DNA of 6,279 nucleotides from Fimbriimonadaceae bacterium (GTDB lineage: Bacteria > Armatimonadota > Fimbriimonadia > Fimbriimonadales > Fimbriimonadaceae): positions 1 to 6,279 of the forward strand of contig JACFNW010000142.1 of NCBI GenBank assembly GCA_019454665.1. Direction: 5' to 3'. Shown here in pieces: positions 1 to 5,739 of the stretch. The position numbers were made by a program, and so were the translations under genes. How positions within the stretch are numbered: the first letter of the stretch is position 1; every line of letters begins with the position of its first letter. The notes beneath the pieces are model-generated. The model searched no databases. It had not been told where the DNA came from and worked only from the letters and a program-made list of their open reading frames with translations.

Positions 1-2
1 TC

Positions 3-1322
3 AAGCTCGACGAGGCGCGCGGCCGAACCGGGAGTTGGATCAACCGCCTTTCGGGCACGCACCCAGACCCCAAGGAGCGGGCGTCCCGCTTCCTCGACGA
101 CCCCCGCGTCGTGCGGTCCGTCCTCGAATTCGACATGGGTCTGGCGTTCATGGAGGCGCGACGCTTCCTGTTCGCCGCCGAGATGTTCAAGAAGGCGTCC
201 CAGCGGGAGCCCGCGTTCAAGGAAGCCTGGGTCAACGCCGGTTTGGCCAGTCTGATGGACTACTTCGACAAGCTGCCGGTCGCCATTCATGAAAAGTGGC
301 TCCGCCCCGACTTCGGCCCCGCCATCGTGGACGTCTCGCTCACGCTCAACCGAGACCCCGAGATTCGAGCCGAGGACCGCGCACGCTATCAGACAGCCCT
401 CGCGTTGATCGCCGCCGCCCGCAAGAACGCCGCCGGTCACGAGCGGTTGGACGACCTCGAAGGCTTGGCATGGGTGCTCGACCCCGAAGGGCAGCGCATC
501 AACGCGGGCGTCGAGTTGCTGACCAAGTGGCGGCCCTCCGAGGACGAGACCCGGCTCCGCAAGGCCAACAACATCGCGCTCGGCCTGCAACGGCTCGGCA
601 AGAACCGCGAGGCCGCCAAGGCGATCGTAGAGGCCACCAAGGCCACGGACGAGTTCAATGCCGCTGTCGGCGAGAACCTGGGACGCCTCGGCGCTTCGAC
701 AGTCGTCGGCTCCGATGCGGGCCACGCCGCCGAGATGCTGAAGACGTGGCTCGAGCTGACGCCCTCGCTCAACCAGTACTACGGTGCGGTGAAGAAGGAG
801 TATGAAGCCGTCTGCAAGTCGGCCAACCTGCAGGCCGTTGCCATCCAGCCGGCCCCGGCCTACCTGTGCCGCGTGGTGAGCATGATGGTGGATGGCAAAG
901 AGGTCAGCCGCTTCCTGCCGATCGGCGACTTGGTCGCGGCCATGGGCAAGGCGGACATCCGGCTCAAGTTCGACGACCGCTATCCGAACCTCAACGAGTG
1001 GCGCTGGCAGGGCGGGCAGTTCACGTGTTTCTCCGAAGACCCTTCGTTCGTGATGCGGCTCACGTCGTACCTGCCCGGTTCCTATGTGGTGCTGCGCACC
1101 GTGGACGAAGGCACGCGCACCGACCTACGCATCACGGTCGGCATGTCGGAGGACGAGTTCGGCAAGGTCCTCAACCCCAAGGGCGGGCTGGCCAAGCCGC
1201 TCGCCAAGGGCGGCCAAACCGAGGACTGGCTGTATTACCCCGGTCTGCAACTCGGCGTCCTGATCAAGGATGGCAAGGTCGCCGGCATCACCACCACCCC
1301 CGTCCAAGACGACGAGGATTGA
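3..1322 (+). CDS. Probable M48-family metallopeptidase with TPR and beta-rich C-terminal units (5' truncated)
   Basis: The reading frame is open from the left edge, so the true start lies outside the window; 439 residues are visible before TGA. The first ~33 visible residues include WINRLSGTHPDPKERASRF, which resembles the 'S/STHP-x(3-4)-R' tail that closes M48 (HtpX/BepA-like) zinc-protease domains. The HExxH catalytic motif would be upstream and is not seen. Residues ~41-90 (GLAFMEARRFLFAAEMFKKA and on) look like TPR helices, and a second helical pair lies near 182-231 (LQRLGKNREAAKAIVEA). From ~290 the protein becomes beta-rich, with two similar units at ~291-355 and ~379-432. The second carries WLYYPGLQLGVLIKDGKVAGI, reminiscent of SmpA/OmlA/BLIP-like folds. 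M48-TPR proteins of this kind act in the envelope on misfolded outer-membrane proteins, but the role here is inferred. A GTG at 111 could start a shorter ORF, but the continuous upstream frame with family-like sequence argues against it. I am sure of the CDS and only moderately sure of the M48 assignment. Confidence 0.85.
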   Translation, partial: KLDEARGRTGSWINRLSGTHPDPKERASRFLDDPRVVRSVLEFDMGLAFMEARRFLFAAEMFKKASQREPAFKEAWVNAGLASLMDYFDKLPVAIHEKWLRPDFGPAIVDVSLTLNRDPEIRAEDRARYQTALALIAAARKNAAGHERLDDLEGLAWVLDPEGQRINAGVELLTKWRPSEDETRLRKANNIALGLQRLGKNREAAKAIVEATKATDEFNAAVGENLGRLGASTVVGSDAGHAAEMLKTWLELTPSLNQYYGAVKKEYEAVCKSANLQAVAIQPAPAYLCRVVSMMVDGKEVSRFLPIGDLVAAMGKADIRLKFDDRYPNLNEWRWQGGQFTCFSEDPSFVMRLTSYLPGSYVVLRTVDEGTRTDLRITVGMSEDEFGKVLNPKGGLAKPLAKGGQTEDWLYYPGLQLGVLIKDGKVAGITTTPVQDDED

Positions 1323-1330
1323 CGCTCCAA

Positions 1331-1359
1331 GCCGCCCCGGCGTTCGGCGTCGGGGCGGC
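1331..1359 (+). terminator. Strong GC hairpin between genes, terminator-like but without a T-tract
   Basis: The perfect 9-bp inverted repeat GCCGCCCCG (1331-1339) / CGGGGCGGC (1351-1359) extends inward with a G-T wobble, C-G, G-C and T-G pairs to a three-base loop. It begins 8 bp after the TGA of the first gene. No run of T follows on either strand, so this is not a canonical intrinsic terminator. It could act with Rho, stabilise the 3' end of the upstream message, or cause pausing. Confidence 0.5.
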
Positions 1360-1371
1360 ACCACCCAACAC

Positions 1372-1378
1372 AGGTAGG
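1372..1378 (+). promoter_or_regulatory. Probable Shine-Dalgarno for the GTG start at 1389
   Basis: AGGTAGG ends 10 nt before the GTG at 1389. It is the only purine-rich ribosome-binding candidate in the gap. From the upstream TGA to 1389 there is no in-frame ATG, GTG or TTG, so this site supports GTG 1389 as the start of the glycosidase-like gene. Confidence 0.4.
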
Positions 1379-1388
1379 CTTCCGACCA

Positions 1389-3686
1389 GTGGTCGTCTCT
1401 GCAACCCTAGCTCTGATCCTCGGCGCCCAGGCCGCTTGGACGGTCAACGATCACAACACGTTGATCTGGAACGGCGAGCCGTACCTGCCCGTGGGCCTGC
1501 GTATACCCGGCTCGCCGGACGAGGTCCGCAAGGCCAAGGAGGCGGGCATCGCGGATGTGATCGTGGACCTGCCCGCCGACGGCACGGGCTGGGCCGAAAC
1601 CATCCTCGCTCTCGAACAGGGCGGCATGCGCTACCTGATCGCCGTGGACTCGCTCGCCCCGATGGCGACGGGCTTCATCATCGAGCCGCAGAGCTACCGC
1701 GTGCCCAAACTGGCCTCGCGAAAAGAGTTCAGCTTCCGATTTCCGGGCTGTGATTTCGCCCTCGCCACCACGGTCAACGCCCGCGACGGCTCGCTCTCGC
1801 GGGCGCAGCGCATCCAAGCCGAGGGTGGGCGGTTGACGTTCGAACTCCAAGGACCGACGCTGGATTCGGACCTTTACCTGTACGGCCGAATCCAGAGCCT
1901 GAAGTCGCCGGACTATTGGGAGGGCTTCGACGCGCGCCGCGACGAGATGCTCTCGACGCTGACGCGCGTTCGTCCCGGCGCGGGATTCAGGGGGTTGCTG
2001 AACCCCCTGGGGCGCATGCCCGCCATGGGCACGGCCTCGAACGACTTCGTGCCCGACAGCGAACTGCTCCGCATCGAGTTCGCCGACTACCTGCGCCAGC
2101 GTTACCGCTCGGTGGAGACGGCCATGCGGGCCTGGTCCATGAGCAGCGCGCCGGTGCGAGACTTCCGCCATCTCGCTCGGCTCGTTCCGCTCTGGAGCAG
2201 CACGCGCGGCCCGTCCCGCCTTTGGGATCCCAAGGACGACAGCCTCTACCCCTGCGAGCCCCGACAATCGAACTATTGGAACGACCTCAAAGCCGTGGTG
2301 GCTCAGGCCGAGACCAAGCGCTTCGCCTCGCTGACGCGGAGCCTTCAGGCTTTGACCGGCGCCCCCGTGGTGCAGGAGTTCGGGGGCTGGGCGTCGGTGT
2401 ATGAGAAGCGGTCTTCCGGCCTCACGGGCATCGGCGCGCGCGCCACGGGCACGGCGCTCAAAGACTTTGCCCACGACGCTGGCCCCGCCGTCTCGACTGG
2501 AATGCGATGGGGCAGTCCGTGTTGGATGCTGGCCACTGCCCTCGCTTGGCCCGCCAAGCCCACCGAGCAAGCCGCCGTCATGGACCTCGTCGCCGAAACG
2601 GCCGCGATGGGAATCCGAGGGTGGTACTTCCAGACGCGGGACGCAGATGCGATCCGCGCCATCGCGCAAGAGGCCGCTTCCCGCGCAACGGACTTCAGCT
2701 TGGCCCAGTGGAAGCCGAAGCCCCTCTTCTTCCCCGCCAACGCGCTCAACCCCGCGCATACCGCCCGGTTGCCCAACGGCTACTGGTGGCTTCCCTCGCC
2801 CGCCGACGGCGACCGCTTGGACTTCGGCTCGCGCGTGTTCGGATACCGCTACCGAGAACAGGGCCAGTCTTTTGTGGCTGTCTGGACCACGCTGGGCGGT
2901 GGACGCGTCAAGCTGCGGATGCTCGACCCCAAGGTGGCCAAGTTTGAAACCGTGGACGGATTCGACCCCAGCCCCAAGATCGTCAAGGGTGGCGTCGAAG
3001 TGACCCTCTCGGACACCCCTCTCCGCATCTACGGGACCGAAGAGGTGCCCGTCCCCGAACCAAGCTTCGAAGAGACCGTCCAAGCGTTCGACGCCCTGCT
3101 CAAGCTGAACGAGACGATTCGCGTGGACCTGACCGAGGAGCGGTTCTTCTTCAAGGACGGCCTGAACGCCATGGACCGCAATCCGTTCTCGGGCTACGAG
3201 TTGCTCCGCAACCAAGTGGACAAGGCCTCGCGCAAGGTGGGCCGGTTCGTCTGGCTCGAAGCGGAGAACATGAGGACGAACAACTTCAGCGCGGCGCTCA
3301 CCGATCCCAGCGCCTCGCAACGCGGATGCCTCAGCTTGACGTCGCCCTTGGCCCTGGATTCCGAGCCCTTCGCCGTTGATGTGGCGCTCGGTTCGGTGCT
3401 GGCGGGTCAAGAGGTGGAGGTGTGGCTGGCGGCGCGAATCCCCGAGCGGTGCCGTCCGCTCGTGTCCACCGTGGTCAACGATGTCGCGTTGAAGATCGCC
3501 GCACCGCCCGTCGAGGGCTATGGCAACGGCTTCGCTTGGTTCCGGATGGGCGTCACGCGGTTGAAGCCCTCGCAGAACCGGCTTCGGATCCAGGTCGAGC
3601 CGACCGAAGGGATCGACCTCGCCATTGATGCCGTGGTGCTTTCGCAGCCTGGGTTCAGGCCCAGTGCCACGCGGAAGCCGTTCTGA
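1389..3686 (+). CDS. Secreted GH42-like (clan GH-A-like) glycoside hydrolase homologue with CBM6/35-like module
   Basis: This is a 765-residue protein with a GTG start, the first possible start after the preceding TGA. The N-terminus MVVSATLALILGAQA-AW reads as a short signal peptide without n-region Lys/Arg, so export is predicted. Residues ~22-460 look like a TIM barrel. They open with LIWNGEPYLPVGLRIPGSP. At 216-222 comes ASNDFVP followed by FADYLRQRYRSVETAMRAWS, which matches the GH42 pattern 'SNEY... FRRWLxxRYGSLxALNxAW'. VVQEFGGW with Glu330 fits the nucleophile strand, and MGIRGWYFQTRD (407-418) fits the GH42 'GADGxxFFQWR' strand. Residues ~470-550 (FVAVWTT... TPLRIYG) resemble the C-terminal beta domain common in such glycosidases. 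After a helical linker (~553-615), residues ~620-757 begin VWLEAENM and end in a 'G-F-W-R-G ... N-L-I ... IDAVVL' pattern typical of CBM6/35-like beta-sandwiches. The expected acid/base Glu after SN is Asp219, and I see none of the GH42 zinc-cysteine cluster. The substrate is unknown, and it may have weak, altered or no hydrolase activity. Confidence 0.85.
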   Translation: MVVSATLALILGAQAAWTVNDHNTLIWNGEPYLPVGLRIPGSPDEVRKAKEAGIADVIVDLPADGTGWAETILALEQGGMRYLIAVDSLAPMATGFIIEPQSYRVPKLASRKEFSFRFPGCDFALATTVNARDGSLSRAQRIQAEGGRLTFELQGPTLDSDLYLYGRIQSLKSPDYWEGFDARRDEMLSTLTRVRPGAGFRGLLNPLGRMPAMGTASNDFVPDSELLRIEFADYLRQRYRSVETAMRAWSMSSAPVRDFRHLARLVPLWSSTRGPSRLWDPKDDSLYPCEPRQSNYWNDLKAVVAQAETKRFASLTRSLQALTGAPVVQEFGGWASVYEKRSSGLTGIGARATGTALKDFAHDAGPAVSTGMRWGSPCWMLATALAWPAKPTEQAAVMDLVAETAAMGIRGWYFQTRDADAIRAIAQEAASRATDFSLAQWKPKPLFFPANALNPAHTARLPNGYWWLPSPADGDRLDFGSRVFGYRYREQGQSFVAVWTTLGGGRVKLRMLDPKVAKFETVDGFDPSPKIVKGGVEVTLSDTPLRIYGTEEVPVPEPSFEETVQAFDALLKLNETIRVDLTEERFFFKDGLNAMDRNPFSGYELLRNQVDKASRKVGRFVWLEAENMRTNNFSAALTDPSASQRGCLSLTSPLALDSEPFAVDVALGSVLAGQEVEVWLAARIPERCRPLVSTVVNDVALKIAAPPVEGYGNGFAWFRMGVTRLKPSQNRLRIQVEPTEGIDLAIDAVVLSQPGFRPSATRKPF
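1988..2009 (+). other. Perfect 9-bp hairpin inside the glycosidase-like gene
   Basis: CAGGGGGTT (1988-1996) and AACCCCCTG (2001-2009) are exact inverted repeats around the loop GCTG. The hairpin lies in coding sequence for GLLNPLG, just before the predicted acid/base motif. There is no T-tract. It may be chance in GC-rich coding sequence, although a perfect G5/C5 stem with a four-base loop is stronger than usual. Confidence 0.4.
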
Positions 3687-3706
3687 GCCTGACTTGGCTG
3701 CCGGGG

Positions 3707-3712
3707 TACGAT
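3707..3712 (+). promoter_or_regulatory. Possible -10 element (TACGAT) for the GT26 operon
   Basis: TACGAT, preceded by GGGG, lies 8 nt before the ATG at 3721 in a 34-bp gap. It fits TANNNT. No good -35 hexamer is seen 15-19 bp upstream; the nearest weak candidate, TTCTGA at 3681-3686, would give a 20-bp spacer. Transcription from this element would start at about 3719-3720, leaving almost no leader. This call rests on motif position alone. Confidence 0.3.
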
Positions 3713-3720
3713 CTTCCAAC

Positions 3721-4482
3721 ATGACCGACTCCGCGGAATCGGGTTCGAGCACGTCGTCGCCTCGCGCGACGGGTCTGGTGCTCGGTGCCCCGGTGGACTT
3801 GGTCGCCATGGAAGGCGCGATGGCGCGCATTGGCGAGTTGATCGCCCGCGCCGAACCGTCTCAGGTGGTCACCGCCGACGCCAGCGGCCTCGTCGCCGCC
3901 CAAACCGATTCCCTCCTCGCCTCGATCTATCGGTCGGCCGAGTTGGTCACGGCGGACAGCATCGGCGTGCTTTGGGCCCTCGGGCGCGGCGGGCACAAGC
4001 TGGGCGAACGGGTCAGCGGCGTGGACCTGGTGGACCGCATTTGCGCGGCCAGCGCCGACAAGGGCTGGCGCATCTTCTTCCTCGGCTCCGCGCCAGGAGT
4101 GGCCGAAACGGCCGCCGAGAAGCTGCGCCTCAAGTACCCCGGATGCAACATCGTGGGCACGCGGCACGGTTACTTCCCCGCCGAAAGCGATGCGTTGGTC
4201 GCTGAAGAAGTCGCGGCTTTTCAGCCGGACGTGCTGTTCGTGGCCATGGGCATCCCCAGGCAGGAGAAGTTCATCGCCGCCACCAAGGCCATTCATCGCG
4301 CCAAAGTCTCCATCGGTGTCGGCGGGTCGTTGGACGTGTTCAGCGGCCGAGCGAAACGCGCGCCGGCGATCATCCAACGCCTGAACCTGGAGTGGCTTTG
4401 GCGAACGCTGCTCAACCCCAAGAAGCTGCCCAAAGCGCTCACGCTCCCCCGCTTCGTTTGGATGGTACTGACGCGACGATGA
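3721..4482 (+). CDS. WecG/TagA/CpsF family (GT26) glycosyltransferase
   Basis: This 253-residue protein has the normal length for the family, which moves a sugar (such as N-acetylmannosamine or its uronate) from UDP-sugar to an undecaprenyl-linked acceptor at the inner membrane face in surface-polymer or exopolysaccharide synthesis. Family motifs appear in order: VVTADASGLVAA (49-60), LVTADSIGVLWA (75-86) with Asp79 at the expected catalytic-Asp position, RVSGVDLVDR (97-106), FFLGSAPGVAETAA (109-122), KYPGCNIVGTRHGYF (128-142), VLFVAMGIPRQEKF (181-194), IGVGGSLDVFSGRAKRAP (208-226 region) and LEWLWR (233-238). The basic C-terminal tail fits membrane association. ATG 3721 is preferred over the in-frame ATG at 3625, which would overlap the previous gene by 62 bp and add non-family sequence. 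No Shine-Dalgarno is visible at usual spacing. The first ~17 residues are Ser/Thr/Ala-rich and look disordered. The stop overlaps the next start (ATGA). The exact donor and acceptor cannot be read from sequence. Confidence 0.95.
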   Translation: MTDSAESGSSTSSPRATGLVLGAPVDLVAMEGAMARIGELIARAEPSQVVTADASGLVAAQTDSLLASIYRSAELVTADSIGVLWALGRGGHKLGERVSGVDLVDRICAASADKGWRIFFLGSAPGVAETAAEKLRLKYPGCNIVGTRHGYFPAESDALVAEEVAAFQPDVLFVAMGIPRQEKFIAATKAIHRAKVSIGVGGSLDVFSGRAKRAPAIIQRLNLEWLWRTLLNPKKLPKALTLPRFVWMVLTRR

Positions 4483-5018
4483 GAATCTACACCAAGACCG
4501 GCGACGACGGAACGACGGGCCTCTACGGCGGCACCCGCATCTCGAAGGCTTCCCTGCGCACCGAGTGCCTTGGGACGCTCGACGAACTGAACTGCGCCAT
4601 CGGGTTGGTGCTGGCCAGCGGCCCGACCCCTTCTTTGGTGGCGACCCTCGGCGCCATCCAACATCGGCTCTTCGATTTGGGGGCCGAAGTCGGCTGCGCG
4701 CCGGGCAAGCAGGTGCTCGTCTCGGTCGGGCCCGACGACATCCAGGTGTTGGAGAAGGACATTGACCGGATGGAGGCCGACCTGCCCGCTTTGGACGCGT
4801 TCATCCTGCCCGGCGGCAAGGAACCCGGCGCAAGGCTCCACATGGCGAGGGCGATTTGCCGCCGCGCCGAGCGGTTGATGGTCGCACTTTCGAACGAAGA
4901 GCCGTTCAGACGCGATGCGATGGCATGGATCAATCGTCTATCGGATTGGTTGTTCGTCGCCGCACGATACGCTAACCGCCAGTCCGGGGTGCCGGACACC
5001 AAGTGGAGCAAGACCTAA
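4479..5018 (+). CDS. pduO: PduO-type ATP:cob(I)alamin adenosyltransferase (cob(I)yrinic acid a,c-diamide adenosyltransferase)
   Basis: This cytoplasmic enzyme transfers the 5'-deoxyadenosyl group of ATP to cob(I)alamin to make coenzyme B12. The 179 residues cover the whole family. The ATP-binding N-terminal motif TKTGDDGTTGLYGG spans 5-18, followed by RISK; then TLDELN (33-38), FDLGAEVG (65-72), FILPGG (108-113), LHMARAICRRAER (120-132) and INRLSDWLFVAARYAN (151-166). By motif alignment from memory, Asp35, Phe108, Arg124 and Arg128 match Asp35, Phe112, Arg128 and Arg132 of Lactobacillus reuteri PduO, residues tied to corrinoid positioning and activity, so the enzyme should be active. The start ATG overlaps the stop of the GT26 gene by 4 bp (ATGA), suggesting translational coupling; an upstream in-frame start at 4392 would lie inside that gene. 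No cobalamin riboswitch and no other B12 gene is in the window. It probably serves B12 salvage or a B12-dependent enzyme encoded elsewhere. Confidence 0.96.
   Translation: MRIYTKTGDDGTTGLYGGTRISKASLRTECLGTLDELNCAIGLVLASGPTPSLVATLGAIQHRLFDLGAEVGCAPGKQVLVSVGPDDIQVLEKDIDRMEADLPALDAFILPGGKEPGARLHMARAICRRAERLMVALSNEEPFRRDAMAWINRLSDWLFVAARYANRQSGVPDTKWSKT
4982..5000 (+). other. Two mutually exclusive small hairpins at the end of pduO
   Basis: GTCCGG (4982-4987) pairs with CCGGAC (4992-4997) around GGTG. Alternatively, GGTG (4988-4991) pairs with CACC (4997-5000) around a five-base loop. Both lie in coding sequence about 25 nt before the next start. They could modulate re-initiation, but may be chance in GC-rich DNA. 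Confidence 0.2.
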
Positions 5019-5022
5019 GATC

Positions 5023-5739
5023 ATGTTGACTCTCGGAATCGCCGCCATCGCCCTCGTCCAGCCCGCACCTTCGGCCGCTTCGATCGTCTCGAAGATGATC
5101 GCCCGCTACCACGGAGCCGGAAGCATGACGGGCACGATCACCATGCAGCAGGGCCTTGGAACGCAGACGGTCTCCGCGACCACGGTGCTCCAGTTCGAGC
5201 GTCCGAACAAGCTCTACATCCGCCAGTCGTTCAAGGGCGAGGAGGCCCGCGAGGTGCTTGTGACCTGCGACGGGCGACACTTCAGCTACAACACCCCCGA
5301 GAACCTGCCCGGCAGCGAGAACCTCAAGCGGCTGGTCGAGGCCGTCTCGACGCAGTTCGGTTCGTTGGATCTGGGCGGCGTGTATGCGGCGAGTTCCAAG
5401 CCACTTCTCGATCGGTCCGTGCCGCTGGATCTGGCCATTTCGCGGAAGGAAGACCTGACCTATCGCCGCAACCAATGGGCGACGCTGGCCTACGCCGGCA
5501 AGACGGCGCTCCAGAAGGAGAGCGTGCATCGCATCACGGGGCGCTATCGGCCCTATGGCGAAGCCGACGTGACGGGTTCCTACGAGATGTACATCAACGA
5601 GGCCGGCGATCTGCGGCGCTACACGCTCACCACCCAACTCCAAGACTCCGGCCGCATCATGACGGTGATGGGCGCGTGGGACGTCAACCTCGTGGTCAAC
5701 GGCAAGCCCGACCCCGCTCTGTTCCGAGTCGTGCGATGA
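5023..5739 (+). CDS. Predicted exported LolA/RseB-like protein of unknown function
   Basis: The protein has 238 residues. The N-terminus MLTLGIAAIALVQPAPSA-AS reads as a signal peptide with no n-region Lys/Arg, so it is probably exported to the periplasm or cell exterior; no lipobox Cys is seen. The mature part fits a LolA/RseB-like incomplete beta-barrel: an opening helix (SIVSKMIARYHG, 20-31), GSMTGTITMQQ (33-43), FERPNKLYI (58-66), TCDGRHFSYNTP (81-92), a helix near 98-110 and late strands with YINEAGDLRRYTL (190-202). The run 'hydrophobic strand, FxxPNKLYI, DGxxxxxY' is the usual signature of outer-membrane lipoprotein-sorting-like and DUF2092-like proteins. This fold binds acyl chains or lipoproteins in known members, but no specific ligand can be named here. 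It starts 4 bp after the pduO stop; a weak GGAG (5005-5008) lies 14 nt upstream. In-frame sequence back to 4915 is rejected because it would overlap pduO and lose the signal peptide. Confidence 0.88.
   Translation: MLTLGIAAIALVQPAPSAASIVSKMIARYHGAGSMTGTITMQQGLGTQTVSATTVLQFERPNKLYIRQSFKGEEAREVLVTCDGRHFSYNTPENLPGSENLKRLVEAVSTQFGSLDLGGVYAASSKPLLDRSVPLDLAISRKEDLTYRRNQWATLAYAGKTALQKESVHRITGRYRPYGEADVTGSYEMYINEAGDLRRYTLTTQLQDSGRIMTVMGAWDVNLVVNGKPDPALFRVVR

Noticed and set aside
1320..1391. The first two genes share a frame, separated by a single TGA with no other stop before GTG 1389, hinting at read-through or a broken fusion gene
   Set aside because: A hairpin, a Shine-Dalgarno-like AGGTAGG and a new signal peptide follow the stop, so two separate genes are the simpler reading; sharing a frame happens one time in three.
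866..1753. A 295-codon + strand frame spanning the end of the first gene and the start of the second
   Set aside because: It is Arg/Pro/Gly/His-rich out-of-frame sequence crossing two well-supported genes and a terminator-like hairpin.
3625..3720. Upstream extension of the GT26 gene to an earlier in-frame ATG
   Set aside because: It would overlap the preceding gene by 62 bp and add 32 residues without family similarity; ATG 3721 gives the usual family length.
1407..3830. An 807-codon open frame on the minus strand opposite the glycosidase-like gene
   Set aside because: Its first codon position faces the G/C-rich third position of the sense gene, which suppresses stop codons. The product is rich in Arg, Gly, His and Glu with no recognisable domain, while the sense frame has clear domains and a signal peptide.
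4440..4480. Possible cobalamin riboswitch ahead of the adenosyltransferase gene
   Set aside because: The gene start overlaps the preceding coding sequence, there is no leader, and I see no B12-box-like element.
4915..5022. Upstream extension of the LolA-like gene into pduO
   Set aside because: The added residues are out-of-frame pduO sequence and would bury the signal peptide that starts at 5023.
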